Assembly (NCBI GenBank): GCA_015259035.1
Contig: JABZHC010000018.1
Span: 1-17,900 of the forward strand
Source: Atopobium sp.
Lineage (GTDB): Bacteria; Actinomycetota; Coriobacteriia; Coriobacteriales; Atopobiaceae
DNA: 17,900 nucleotides
Direction: 5' to 3'
A program made the position numbers and the translations under genes. How positions within the stretch are numbered: the first letter of the stretch is position 1; each line of letters opens with the position of its first letter. The notes under the pieces are model-generated. The model saw only the letters and a list, made by a program, of their open reading frames with translations, had not been told where the DNA came from and ran no database searches. This document shows positions 12,823 to 17,900 of this stretch, piece after piece.

Positions 12823-13557
12823 TTAATAGTCCTTGAAGTAACTGCTGATAGCCAAAAGGACCTGGTAGTTAAGGCCAAGCACATAGTCTCCCTGATCGGT
12901 ATGAACCGTGCGAAGCGTAAACTCAAGATTGTCACCAACCGTGATTTTATCGCCATCTTTTTTGCCAGTACGAGACATATCACCAGTTGTAAGTGGGAAA
13001 ATTCTTCCAGCTGGATTGACCGAAGTAACAAAGAATATAAAAGGCTCGACGGCGTTTTCACCAGGGTTGATGTGCAGTTGTTTGAAAATCTGACTGTTTG
13101 TTGACACATAGACTACTTCGTTTCTGTCAAACTCCTTCTTCAGCTCTGGAAGAGTCGCTGCTACCCAAGGTAGATCATGGTGAACAAAGGGATTGTCGCT
13201 TGCGAGCGACTGCGCAATAGGCGAGCCATACTGGTAGACGTAAACAATCTTGTTGTAGAGCTCGCTGACGTCGTTAACAGTTGTCTGAGCTGGTGCGGCC
13301 TGGTTAGCTTGGACAAGCTCTATAAGATTCATGGAATTGAGCTGGTCAGATGAAGCGCCTTTGGATTGTGCCTCAGAAACGGTCAATCCACCAAATGCAA
13401 ATGACCCCACGCCAAATACCAGGCAAAGTGCGGACAACGCAACAAGAACTTTAGATGACTTCTTTTTGGAATGGAATGCAATTCCAACAGCAAGAGCAAC
13501 AAAAATAAGTACGATATACCAGGTCTTACTAATGGCATATCCCAGAGTCTCAGTCAT
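12823..13557 (-). CDS. Membrane-anchored protein of unknown function
   Basis: A 244-residue protein on the minus strand that I do not recognise. The start is the ATG at 13557, with AAGGAGG six bases upstream; the open frame continues further back but without a start signal and through a repeat array. Residues about 12-30 (TWYIVLIFVALAVGIAF) and 37-57 (VLVALSALCLVFGVGSFAFGG) form two transmembrane helices joined by a basic loop HSKKKSSK. By the positive-inside rule both ends of the pair lie outside and about 185 soluble residues are extracellular. The outer part has FIFFVTSVNPAGRIFPLTTG and a beta-rich end (ITVGDNLEFTLRTVHTDQGDYVLGLNYQVLLA), suggesting a compact beta domain. It is the only minus-strand gene in the window and has its own promoter at 13590-13617. 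Confidence 0.8.
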   Translation of the reverse strand: MTETLGYAISKTWYIVLIFVALAVGIAFHSKKKSSKVLVALSALCLVFGVGSFAFGGLTVSEAQSKGASSDQLNSMNLIELVQANQAAPAQTTVNDVSELYNKIVYVYQYGSPIAQSLASDNPFVHHDLPWVAATLPELKKEFDRNEVVYVSTNSQIFKQLHINPGENAVEPFIFFVTSVNPAGRIFPLTTGDMSRTGKKDGDKITVGDNLEFTLRTVHTDQGDYVLGLNYQVLLAISSYFKDY

Positions 13558-13589
13558 TGGGCCTCCTTGTGTTTTGAAGTTAGTTACTA

Positions 13590-13617
13590 ATTTTATCAGA
13601 GGACCCCTATTTGTCAT
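13590..13617 (-). promoter_or_regulatory. Promoter of the minus-strand membrane protein
   Basis: Read on the minus strand, ATGACA (13617-13612) and TAAAAT (13595-13590) match the -35 and -10 consensus at five of six bases each with a 16-bp spacer. A small palindrome TTAGTTACTAA at 13580-13590 abuts the -10 and may be an operator. Confidence 0.55.
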
Positions 13618-13632
13618 AAATTTGTTGGGGTT

Positions 13633-13731
13633 CTGACGCGCTGTCGTTGCAAGTCCGATGCCAACCTGACGCAAATCTAACGCGAACCTGACACGATCTT
13701 CTCGCGATCTTGACGCAAATCTGACCGACAG
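13633..13731. repeat. Tandem array of nine 11-bp units
   Basis: Nine uninterrupted 11-bp units: CTGACGCGCTG, TCGTTGCAAGT, CCGATGCCAAC, CTGACGCAAAT, CTAACGCGAAC, CTGACACGATC, TTCTCGCGATC, TTGACGCAAAT and CTGACCGACAG. The first seven positions (consensus CTGACGC) are strongly conserved, while the last four drift. It lies between two divergent promoters. Its reverse complement gives the GCGTCAG core of the array after rdgB. Confidence 0.88.
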
Positions 13732-13766
13732 ACTGATGTTGTTCCCGTGACATTTGTCGTAAAACC

Positions 13767-13795
13767 TTGAGATTTTATTTTCTACCTCGTATAGT
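13767..13795 (+). promoter_or_regulatory. Promoter of veg-ispE
   Basis: TTGAGA at 13767-13772 and TATAGT at 13790-13795 are separated by exactly 17 bp, close to the sigma-70 consensus. The transcript would have a leader of about 90 bases that includes a small hairpin, CGACAC/GTGTCG at 13843-13860. Confidence 0.65.
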
Positions 13796-13893
13796 GGAGT
13801 TTCGGAAATTCTGACTATTGTTTGTCGACCGGTACAAATCTCCGACACATCAACGTGTCGCACCGCAAACGTACTGATTGACTTGGAGGATTG

Positions 13894-14184
13894 ATGGAAA
13901 ACGAGATTCCACCAGTTAATCGTGTAGACGAGATTCACGAGAAGCTCAGTGCACTTCAGGGTCAAAAACTCAAGGTCAAGGCCAACATGGGACGTTCTCG
14001 TATTGTTGAGCGCACAGGTACCCTGGTTATGGCCCATCCATCTCTTTTCATCGTTGAGGTTGGCGAGCGTCGCGGTCGCACCGCCCGCCAGTCCTACCAG
14101 TATGTTGACGTTCTGACCGGCACCGTTGAGCTTTTTGACTACGAGACCGGCGAGCGTTTGTTTGATTTTGAGTTTGAAGAGTAG
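13894..14184 (+). CDS. veg: Veg family protein
   Basis: A 96-residue protein of the Veg family (DUF1021), which is highly expressed in Bacillus and linked there to biofilm formation. The pattern GRSRIVERTGTLVMAHPSLF, then IVEVGERRGRTARQSYQYVD and VLTGTVELF, follows the family closely: a small SH3-like barrel. In Bacillus too, veg lies near ispE, so the neighbourhood supports the call. ATG 13894 is preceded by GGAGG at 13885-13889; a TTG one codon earlier is an alternative. It is followed after 39 bases by ispE, presumably in the same transcript from the promoter at 13767. Its molecular role in this organism is unknown. Confidence 0.9.
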   Translation: MENEIPPVNRVDEIHEKLSALQGQKLKVKANMGRSRIVERTGTLVMAHPSLFIVEVGERRGRTARQSYQYVDVLTGTVELFDYETGERLFDFEFEE

Positions 14185-14223
14185 TTTAGAAGCACACGCA
14201 TTACTTCGACTAGGCTCACACTC

Positions 14224-15162
14224 ATGGCTGCCTCTTCGTCCAATTTTGGACGCCAAATCATTCAGATTCCTTGCAAGGTCAACCTTCACCTGGGTATTCA
14301 TACTCAGAAAGACCAGCGAGGATACCATAAAGTAGATTCACTCATGGTTCCTGTTGCCTTGTACGACACGGTTGTTGTCGACGACGCACCGGAGCTCACG
14401 GTTACGCATGAGCCGCAGCTCTGCGTGTTGCCCGAGCGCACAACAACCTGGAAGGCCGCGGTTCTTCTCGCTAATAAGCTGGGCATTTCTCCAGATGTTT
14501 CCATTGATGTTCAAGTGCATATTCCCGAGAAGGCCGGTCTGGGCGGATCGTCCGCCGACGCTGCCGCGACGCTCTATTTGCTTGCCCAGCGTTGGAGTGT
14601 TGACCCGCTAGACTCGCTGGTAGTTGAGGTAGCCAAGGCTGTGGGCGCAGACGTTGCGTTCTTCTTGGATCCGCGACCATCACTTATGCTTGGCGCTGGG
14701 GATACGCTGGTAGAAACCTATGCGTCTATCGTTGACGCTCCGCTTGCCATTGTCTTACCAGCAGAAACCGGTGTTGTTACCAAGGAAGCTTACGACCAGT
14801 TTGATGCGTCGCCAATTGCACCGGAATCTTACGAGAATCTGTCCGCACTTTTGCGCGCTGCTGGTCAGGATGCTGCAAGCATAGAACTCGCCCCTGACAA
14901 CGCCGCAGCAAGTAAGCAATTCATCCAGCAGGTAGCAAGCCTCCTCTTCAATAATCTTGCGCCAGCAGCAAAATCGCTAAAACCACAGGTAGCCGAGGTA
15001 GAGAAATGGCTAAAGGCGCAGCCTGGAGTTCTTGGTGCTCAGGTCTCTGGCTCAGGTAGCAGCTCTTTTGCGCTTTGCGAATCACAGGATGCCGCCAACG
15101 CTATCGCAGCCGCAGCTCAAGCAAAAGGTTGGCGAGGCTTCTCCACCACCTGCAAGTTGTAG
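14224..15162 (+). CDS. ispE: 4-(cytidine 5'-diphospho)-2-C-methyl-D-erythritol kinase
   Basis: IspE is the GHMP-family kinase that phosphorylates CDP-methylerythritol in the non-mevalonate (MEP) isoprenoid pathway. At 312 residues it is slightly longer than average. The N-terminal signature is QIPCKVNLHLGIHTQKDQRG with GYHKVDS, where Lys and Asn replace the common PAKINL form only slightly. The ATP-binding motif is PEKAGLGGSSADAAATLYLL, with its catalytic Asp in SSADAA. The GHMP C-terminal motif is GAQVSGSGSSSFAL. The ATG at 14224 has only a weak ribosome binding site (AGG), so expression may rely on read-through and coupling from veg. tRNA-Pro starts 60 bases after the stop. Confidence 0.94.
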   Translation: MAASSSNFGRQIIQIPCKVNLHLGIHTQKDQRGYHKVDSLMVPVALYDTVVVDDAPELTVTHEPQLCVLPERTTTWKAAVLLANKLGISPDVSIDVQVHIPEKAGLGGSSADAAATLYLLAQRWSVDPLDSLVVEVAKAVGADVAFFLDPRPSLMLGAGDTLVETYASIVDAPLAIVLPAETGVVTKEAYDQFDASPIAPESYENLSALLRAAGQDAASIELAPDNAAASKQFIQQVASLLFNNLAPAAKSLKPQVAEVEKWLKAQPGVLGAQVSGSGSSSFALCESQDAANAIAAAAQAKGWRGFSTTCKL

Positions 15163-15222
15163 TGGTAACATAGAGCGGCAAATGTTTGATGGATTTATCC
15201 CATCGGACGAGGCAAAACATAA

Positions 15223-15299
<77 letters not shown>

Positions 15300-15366
15300 T
15301 TTTTCCTGATAATCAATGAATTCCCACCGTTTTTTACCGCAAAATATGTGTTTTGGCAGTCAAAGT

Positions 15367-15545
15367 GGTAAAAAATGCGTTTAGTTGGAATATACAAAAA
15401 CGTATGCATTCTATGCAGATCATCTACCAGCGTAAATCCACAGGCAAATTTGATTGAAACTATTATGAGAAAACCCAACTGGGCAAACGTAAGTGCCAAA
15501 ACATCGAGCTAGAAAATTAATTTCCAACTAAACGGATTTTTTACC
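15367..15545. repeat. 179-bp unit bounded by 24-bp inverted repeats (MITE-like)
   Basis: The 24 bases at 15367-15390 (starting GGTAAAAAAT, ending AGTTGGAA) match the reverse complement of 15522-15545 at 23 of 24 positions. A third partial arm, CGTTTTTTACC, lies at 15328-15338 in the orientation of the right arm. The interior codes for nothing obvious and contains a small TGCAT-TCT-ATGCA hairpin. No clear target-site duplication flanks it. It may be a small non-autonomous element or a large transcript hairpin. Confidence 0.6.
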
Positions 15546-15683
15546 CAAATCAGACACTACTTTCCGTCATATCAATTTCTTGACTAGTTTTTGTGCATAT
15601 TCGAGACTGTTTATACACTTTAACCAGGTCTTATGGATAGCAAGCCTGAAAAGTCTGAAAAATGAAAAACCTGAAAAGCGCAT

Positions 15684-15711
15684 CATGTCTGAGCAAAATT
15701 ACTCAGACATG
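15684..15711. promoter_or_regulatory. Perfect 10+10 bp inverted repeat
   Basis: CATGTCTGAG at 15684-15693 and CTCAGACATG at 15702-15711 are exact reverse complements around the eight bases CAAAATTA. Words related to its right half (GCAAAT followed by CTCAGA) recur at 15725 and 15756, about 31 bp apart. It is an operator candidate or an RNA hairpin. Confidence 0.5.
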
Positions 15712-15859
15712 GCGAGAAAAACCGGCAAATAGCTCAGATGCGATGCACTTTTCCAGCAAATTACTCAGACCTGTTGAGCAAATCAGGCTCCATGGAGTCG
15801 TCAACGTAGCAATAACGGATGTGTGTTGAAGCTCCTGAACAACGCGCCTAAAAAGTGCA

Positions 15860-15970
15860 AAGAATCTGTATTTGCGACACAGATTCTTTTGCAAAATCAG
15901 GCAAATCCACAGATTCTTTAACGTTTTCAGGCAGAATTTACAGATTCTTTTAAGAAATCAGGCAGGACGG
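15860..15970. repeat. 10-bp dyad plus three-copy 30/31-bp tandem array
   Basis: AAGAATCTGT at 15860-15869 is the exact reverse complement of ACAGATTCTT at 15879-15888. The latter then recurs at 15909 and 15940 as ACAGATTCTTT, each followed by a TCAGGCA word at a fixed distance. The copies are spaced 30 and 31 bp, near three helical turns. Confidence 0.7.
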
Positions 15971-16021
15971 CTTATCTCGCAATGAATAGCTTTTATTTTT
16001 TGAACCCTCCGGTTCTATCAT

Positions 16022-16048
16022 ATGAATAATATGAATGTTATGAACGTT
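16022..16048. repeat. Three 9-bp direct repeats upstream of ulaA
   Basis: ATGAATAAT, ATGAATGTT and ATGAACGTT follow each other without gaps. They lie about 25 bases before a possible promoter and could be a regulator-binding array. Confidence 0.5.
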
Positions 16049-16073
16049 TAACCTCAGCAAAACATAAATAATT

Positions 16074-16104
16074 TTGCACAAAATAAACACAAATGGATTA
16101 CAAT
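16074..16104 (+). promoter_or_regulatory. Possible ulaA promoter
   Basis: TTGCAC at 16074-16079 and TACAAT at 16099-16104 resemble -35 and -10 boxes, but the spacer is 19 bp, longer than ideal. If real, the leader of ulaA is about 160 bases long and contains the 26-bp tandem repeat. GCAAAA and TTTTGC flank the -35 as a weak dyad. Confidence 0.3.
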
Positions 16105-16190
16105 CAGTTAAAAGCACTGAGCTCGTTTCGTCGCGTCGCAGGACCGCGTGCGTTCGAGTTCGTACTGTTGTGTTCCAGGATCACATGGAC

Positions 16191-16258
16191 GTCGCAGTTT
16201 GTTTTGTCAGTTTGTTGTCGCAGTTTGTTGTGTCAGTTTGTTGTATCGCGTTTTGTTG
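16191..16258 (+). repeat. 26-bp tandem repeat in the ulaA leader
   Basis: Units at 16191-16216 and 16217-16242 differ at one of 26 positions, and a partial third copy runs from 16243 to 16258. Each unit is a GTCGCAGTTTGTTKT block of 15 bases plus a GTCAGTTTGTT block of 11. The array touches the AAAGGGG ribosome binding site of ulaA. Confidence 0.85.
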
Positions 16259-16271
16259 AAAGGGGTTTTGT

Positions 16272-17741
16272 ATGCCTGTTGTTGAGTTTTTTGTAAACGT
16301 GTTATCAACACCAGCCATCCTAGTTGGCCTTGTTGCCTTGCTGGGTTTGGCGCTTCAGGGAAAGCCAGTTGAGGACCTCATCAAGGGCACCCTCAAGACC
16401 ATCGTCGGCTTCCTCGTTCTTTCTGCAGGTGCAGGCTTCTTGCAGACTGGTTCCCTTCTTGCCTTTGGTGAAATCTTCAACTTCGCCTTTGACATGCAGG
16501 GCGTCGTCCCAAACAACGAGGCCGTCGTCTCACTGGCACTTGGCGAGTTTGGTCAAGCAACCGCAATCATCATGTGCATCGGCATGGTCCTGAACATTGT
16601 CCTCGCACGTTTTTCTCGCTTTAACTACATCTTCCTCACCGGCCACCACACCCTCTACATGGCAGCTATGCTCGCCATCATCCTGCACGTTGGCGGCCTT
16701 TCCGGCTGGATGCTCTACATCTCCGGCGCATGCCTGCTTGCTCTGATTATGGTTCTGTCTCCTGCATACTGCCAGCCAACCATGCGCAAGGTTACCGGCA
16801 GCGATTCCGTTGCACTTGGCCACTTCGGCGGCGCTGGTTACTGGCTTGCTGGTATGGTTGGTAAGCTCTTTGCTTCCGATCGCGAGAATAGCACCGAGAA
16901 TATCAAGTTCTCCAAGCGCCTGATCTTCCTGCGCGACAACACCGTTTCTATTGGTCTGACCATGATCGTCATGTTTTTGGTTATCACCGGCGTTGCCGTC
17001 AGCCGTGGCCTTCTAACCCTGGTACCTGCAGGAACTACCGCTGCAGAGTTTGCTTCTAACCCACAGTATGCTGGGCTTCAGCACCTCGGCGACCTGCTCA
17101 ACATTGGTACCGAGACCACCACTAACTGGATCGTCTGGGCATTTACCCGCGGCCTCTCCTTCGCTGGCGGCGTTTACATCATTCTGTCCGGTGTTCGTCT
17201 GATCATTGGCGAGATTGTTCCTGCATTCAAGGGTATTGCTCAGAAGCTTGTCCCTGGTGCAAAGCCTGCAATCGACTGCCCAATCGCATTCACCTATGCT
17301 CCAAACGCCGTTATCATCGGCTTCCTGAGCTCCTTCGTTGGCGGCATCCTGGGCCTGCTTATCCTGGGCGTCATTAACGCACAGGTCGCAGCTATTGCTC
17401 TAATCCTCCCAGGCGTTGTTCCTCACTTCTTCTGCGGCGCAACCGCAGGTGTCTTTGGTAACGCAGAGGGCGGCATCAAGGGCTGCATTGCTGGCTCTTT
17501 TGTCCACGGCCTGCTCATTACCTTCTTGCCTGCACTGTGCATGCCAGTCTTTACTCTCATGGGCTTCACCTCCGCTACCTTCTCCGACGCTGACTTCTCC
17601 ATCATGGCGCTGATCTTTGGTAACGTTGCTCTGAATGTCCAGGGTGCAGTACTTACCGGTATCTGCGTTGTTTGCTTCTGCCTCCCAATTCTCTTTAACC
17701 TTGTTGCTCCTAAAAAGGCAGAAGAGAAGAAGGCCGAGTAG
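16272..17741 (+). CDS. ulaA: PTS ascorbate-type permease, EIIC component
   Basis: UlaA (SgaT) is the membrane-embedded EIIC of the L-ascorbate phosphotransferase system; it takes up ascorbate, which EIIB phosphorylates. The 489-residue protein has about 11 hydrophobic segments. The family is recognised from the N-terminus FFVNVLSTPAILVGLVALLG, the segment FLTGHHTLYMA, the conserved CQPTMRKVTGSDSVALGHFG loop, IDCPIAFTYAPNAVIIGF, and the pore-region PHFFCGATAGVFGNAEGG. A Lys/Glu-rich tail (PKKAEEKKAE) closes it. The start is ATG 16272 with AAAGGGG at 16259-16265. EIIB (ulaB) and EIIA (ulaC) are expected nearby; none is upstream, and the gene starting at 17896 has a matching ribosome binding site. 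It is preceded by a long repeat-rich region and followed by a terminator-like hairpin. The exact substrate is inferred from the family. Confidence 0.92.
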   Translation: MPVVEFFVNVLSTPAILVGLVALLGLALQGKPVEDLIKGTLKTIVGFLVLSAGAGFLQTGSLLAFGEIFNFAFDMQGVVPNNEAVVSLALGEFGQATAIIMCIGMVLNIVLARFSRFNYIFLTGHHTLYMAAMLAIILHVGGLSGWMLYISGACLLALIMVLSPAYCQPTMRKVTGSDSVALGHFGGAGYWLAGMVGKLFASDRENSTENIKFSKRLIFLRDNTVSIGLTMIVMFLVITGVAVSRGLLTLVPAGTTAAEFASNPQYAGLQHLGDLLNIGTETTTNWIVWAFTRGLSFAGGVYIILSGVRLIIGEIVPAFKGIAQKLVPGAKPAIDCPIAFTYAPNAVIIGFLSSFVGGILGLLILGVINAQVAAIALILPGVVPHFFCGATAGVFGNAEGGIKGCIAGSFVHGLLITFLPALCMPVFTLMGFTSATFSDADFSIMALIFGNVALNVQGAVLTGICVVCFCLPILFNLVAPKKAEEKKAE

Positions 17742-17812
17742 CATCCGCTCACAGAATTGCAGCTAAACATCGCAGTTGCTGCAGAAAATGCGAGTAGAAT
17801 CTAGGTATCTAG

Positions 17813-17847
17813 GTCGGGCTTCGTCCTTGGATGGGGCCCGACTTTTT
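17813..17847 (+). terminator. Rho-independent terminator after ulaA
   Basis: GTCGGGC at 17813-17819 pairs with GCCCGAC at 17836-17842, followed by five T. A direct repeat ATCTAGGT-ATCTAGGT lies just before it. It separates ulaA from the next gene, so that gene may have its own promoter or depend on read-through. Confidence 0.75.
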
Positions 17848-17895
17848 AACCCACGTAACCCACATATCACACGTGGTGAATTGAAAGGGGCTTTT

Positions 17896-17900
17896 ATGGC
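17896..17900 (+). CDS. Start of a further gene, truncated by the window end
   Basis: An ATG at 17896 follows AAAGGGG at 17884-17890 at the same spacing and in nearly the same context as the ulaA start (TTGAAAGGGG). A short dyad CCACGT/ACGTGG (17851-17856 and 17871-17876) lies between it and the terminator. Only five bases are visible, so the product cannot be named; another PTS component would fit. Confidence 0.45.

Larger units (their letters stand above)
15300..16271. other. 970-bp AT-rich non-coding region full of repeats
   Basis: No open frame here has a start signal and protein-like composition. What it holds is a 179-bp unit bounded by 24-bp inverted repeats (15367-15545), a run of CTGAAAA words (15644-15677), an exact 10-bp dyad followed by spaced GCAAAT-TACTCAGA words (15684-15783), an exact 10-bp dyad leading into a three-copy 30/31-bp array (15860-15970), three 9-bp ATGAA units (16022-16048), a possible promoter near 16074 and a 26-bp tandem in the ulaA leader (16191-16258). 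The boundaries to tRNA-Pro and ulaA are sharp. It may be a regulatory region, a decayed mobile element or a repeat reservoir. Confidence 0.7.

Noticed and set aside
12823..14328. 500-residue version of the minus-strand protein
   Set aside because: The extra N-terminal half runs antisense to veg and through the 11-bp array; AAGGAGG and the promoter support the start at 13557.
15684..15970. CRISPR array
   Set aside because: The roughly 31-bp spaced words are short and degenerate, with no constant repeat and unique-spacer pattern and no cas genes.
16074..16296. Small forward open frames upstream of ulaA
   Set aside because: They are generated by the GTTTGTTGT tandem repeats and one runs out of frame into ulaA; no start signals.

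Overview
The window is a mostly co-oriented (+ strand) stretch of bacterial chromosome. Gene content suggests a host-associated actinobacterium of the class Coriobacteriia, probably the Atopobiaceae (Atopobium, Lancefieldella or Olsenella-like). The reasons are a Veg-family protein beside ispE, Cof-type HAD phosphatases, a peptidase T, a UlaA-type PTS permease, strong GGAGG ribosome binding sites and moderate GC. This placement is an inference from gene style; there is no rRNA in the window.

Layout. 1-327 is the 3' end of pepT. 565-1107 encodes a small membrane protein. 1293-2949 holds two adjacent Cof-type HAD hydrolases. 3097-9957 is the most interesting block: a ROK-type repressor with a perfect 10+10 bp palindrome upstream, an ion-transporter-superfamily permease, a hydantoinase/oxoprolinase A-type protein without its usual B partner, an HExxH putative zinc protein and a PF12831-like FAD oxidoreductase. 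Three of these genes share a near-identical GGAGGAAAC start signal, and spacing is tight from the hydantoinase gene onward, so it reads as one regulated catabolic unit with unknown substrate. 10004-11637 holds tRNA-Val, its terminator, RNase PH with an odd repetitive N-terminal extension, and the RdgB/HAM1 nucleotide-pool sanitising enzyme. 11881-12615 is nagB. 12823-13557 (- strand) encodes an unrecognised membrane-anchored protein converging on nagB through a shared bidirectional terminator. 13894-15162 holds veg and ispE, followed by tRNA-Pro(CGG). 15300-16271 is a 970-bp AT-rich non-coding region packed with inverted and tandem repeats. 16272-17741 is ulaA, followed by a terminator and the first bases of another gene.

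The most striking structural theme is non-coding. Several intergenic regions consist of degenerate tandem arrays with a strict 11-bp period (4154-4252, 11648-11763, 12619-12695, 13633-13731), and one has a 15-bp period (1125-1214). Each array has its own unit sequence, and most begin within 20 bases after a stop codon. Two arrays, lying 2 kb apart on either side of nagB, share a 24-bp inverted match with one mismatch. An 18-bp in-frame array forms the N-terminus of RNase PH, a 26-bp array lies in the ulaA leader and 30/31-bp arrays lie upstream of it. This looks like a genome-wide short-tandem-repeat process that I cannot assign to a known family.

How the genes work together: the 3-10 kb block would import and convert a small molecule under ROK control. 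rph and rdgB form a housekeeping pair next to a tRNA. nagB feeds amino sugars into glycolysis. ulaA would import ascorbate or a related compound through the PTS.
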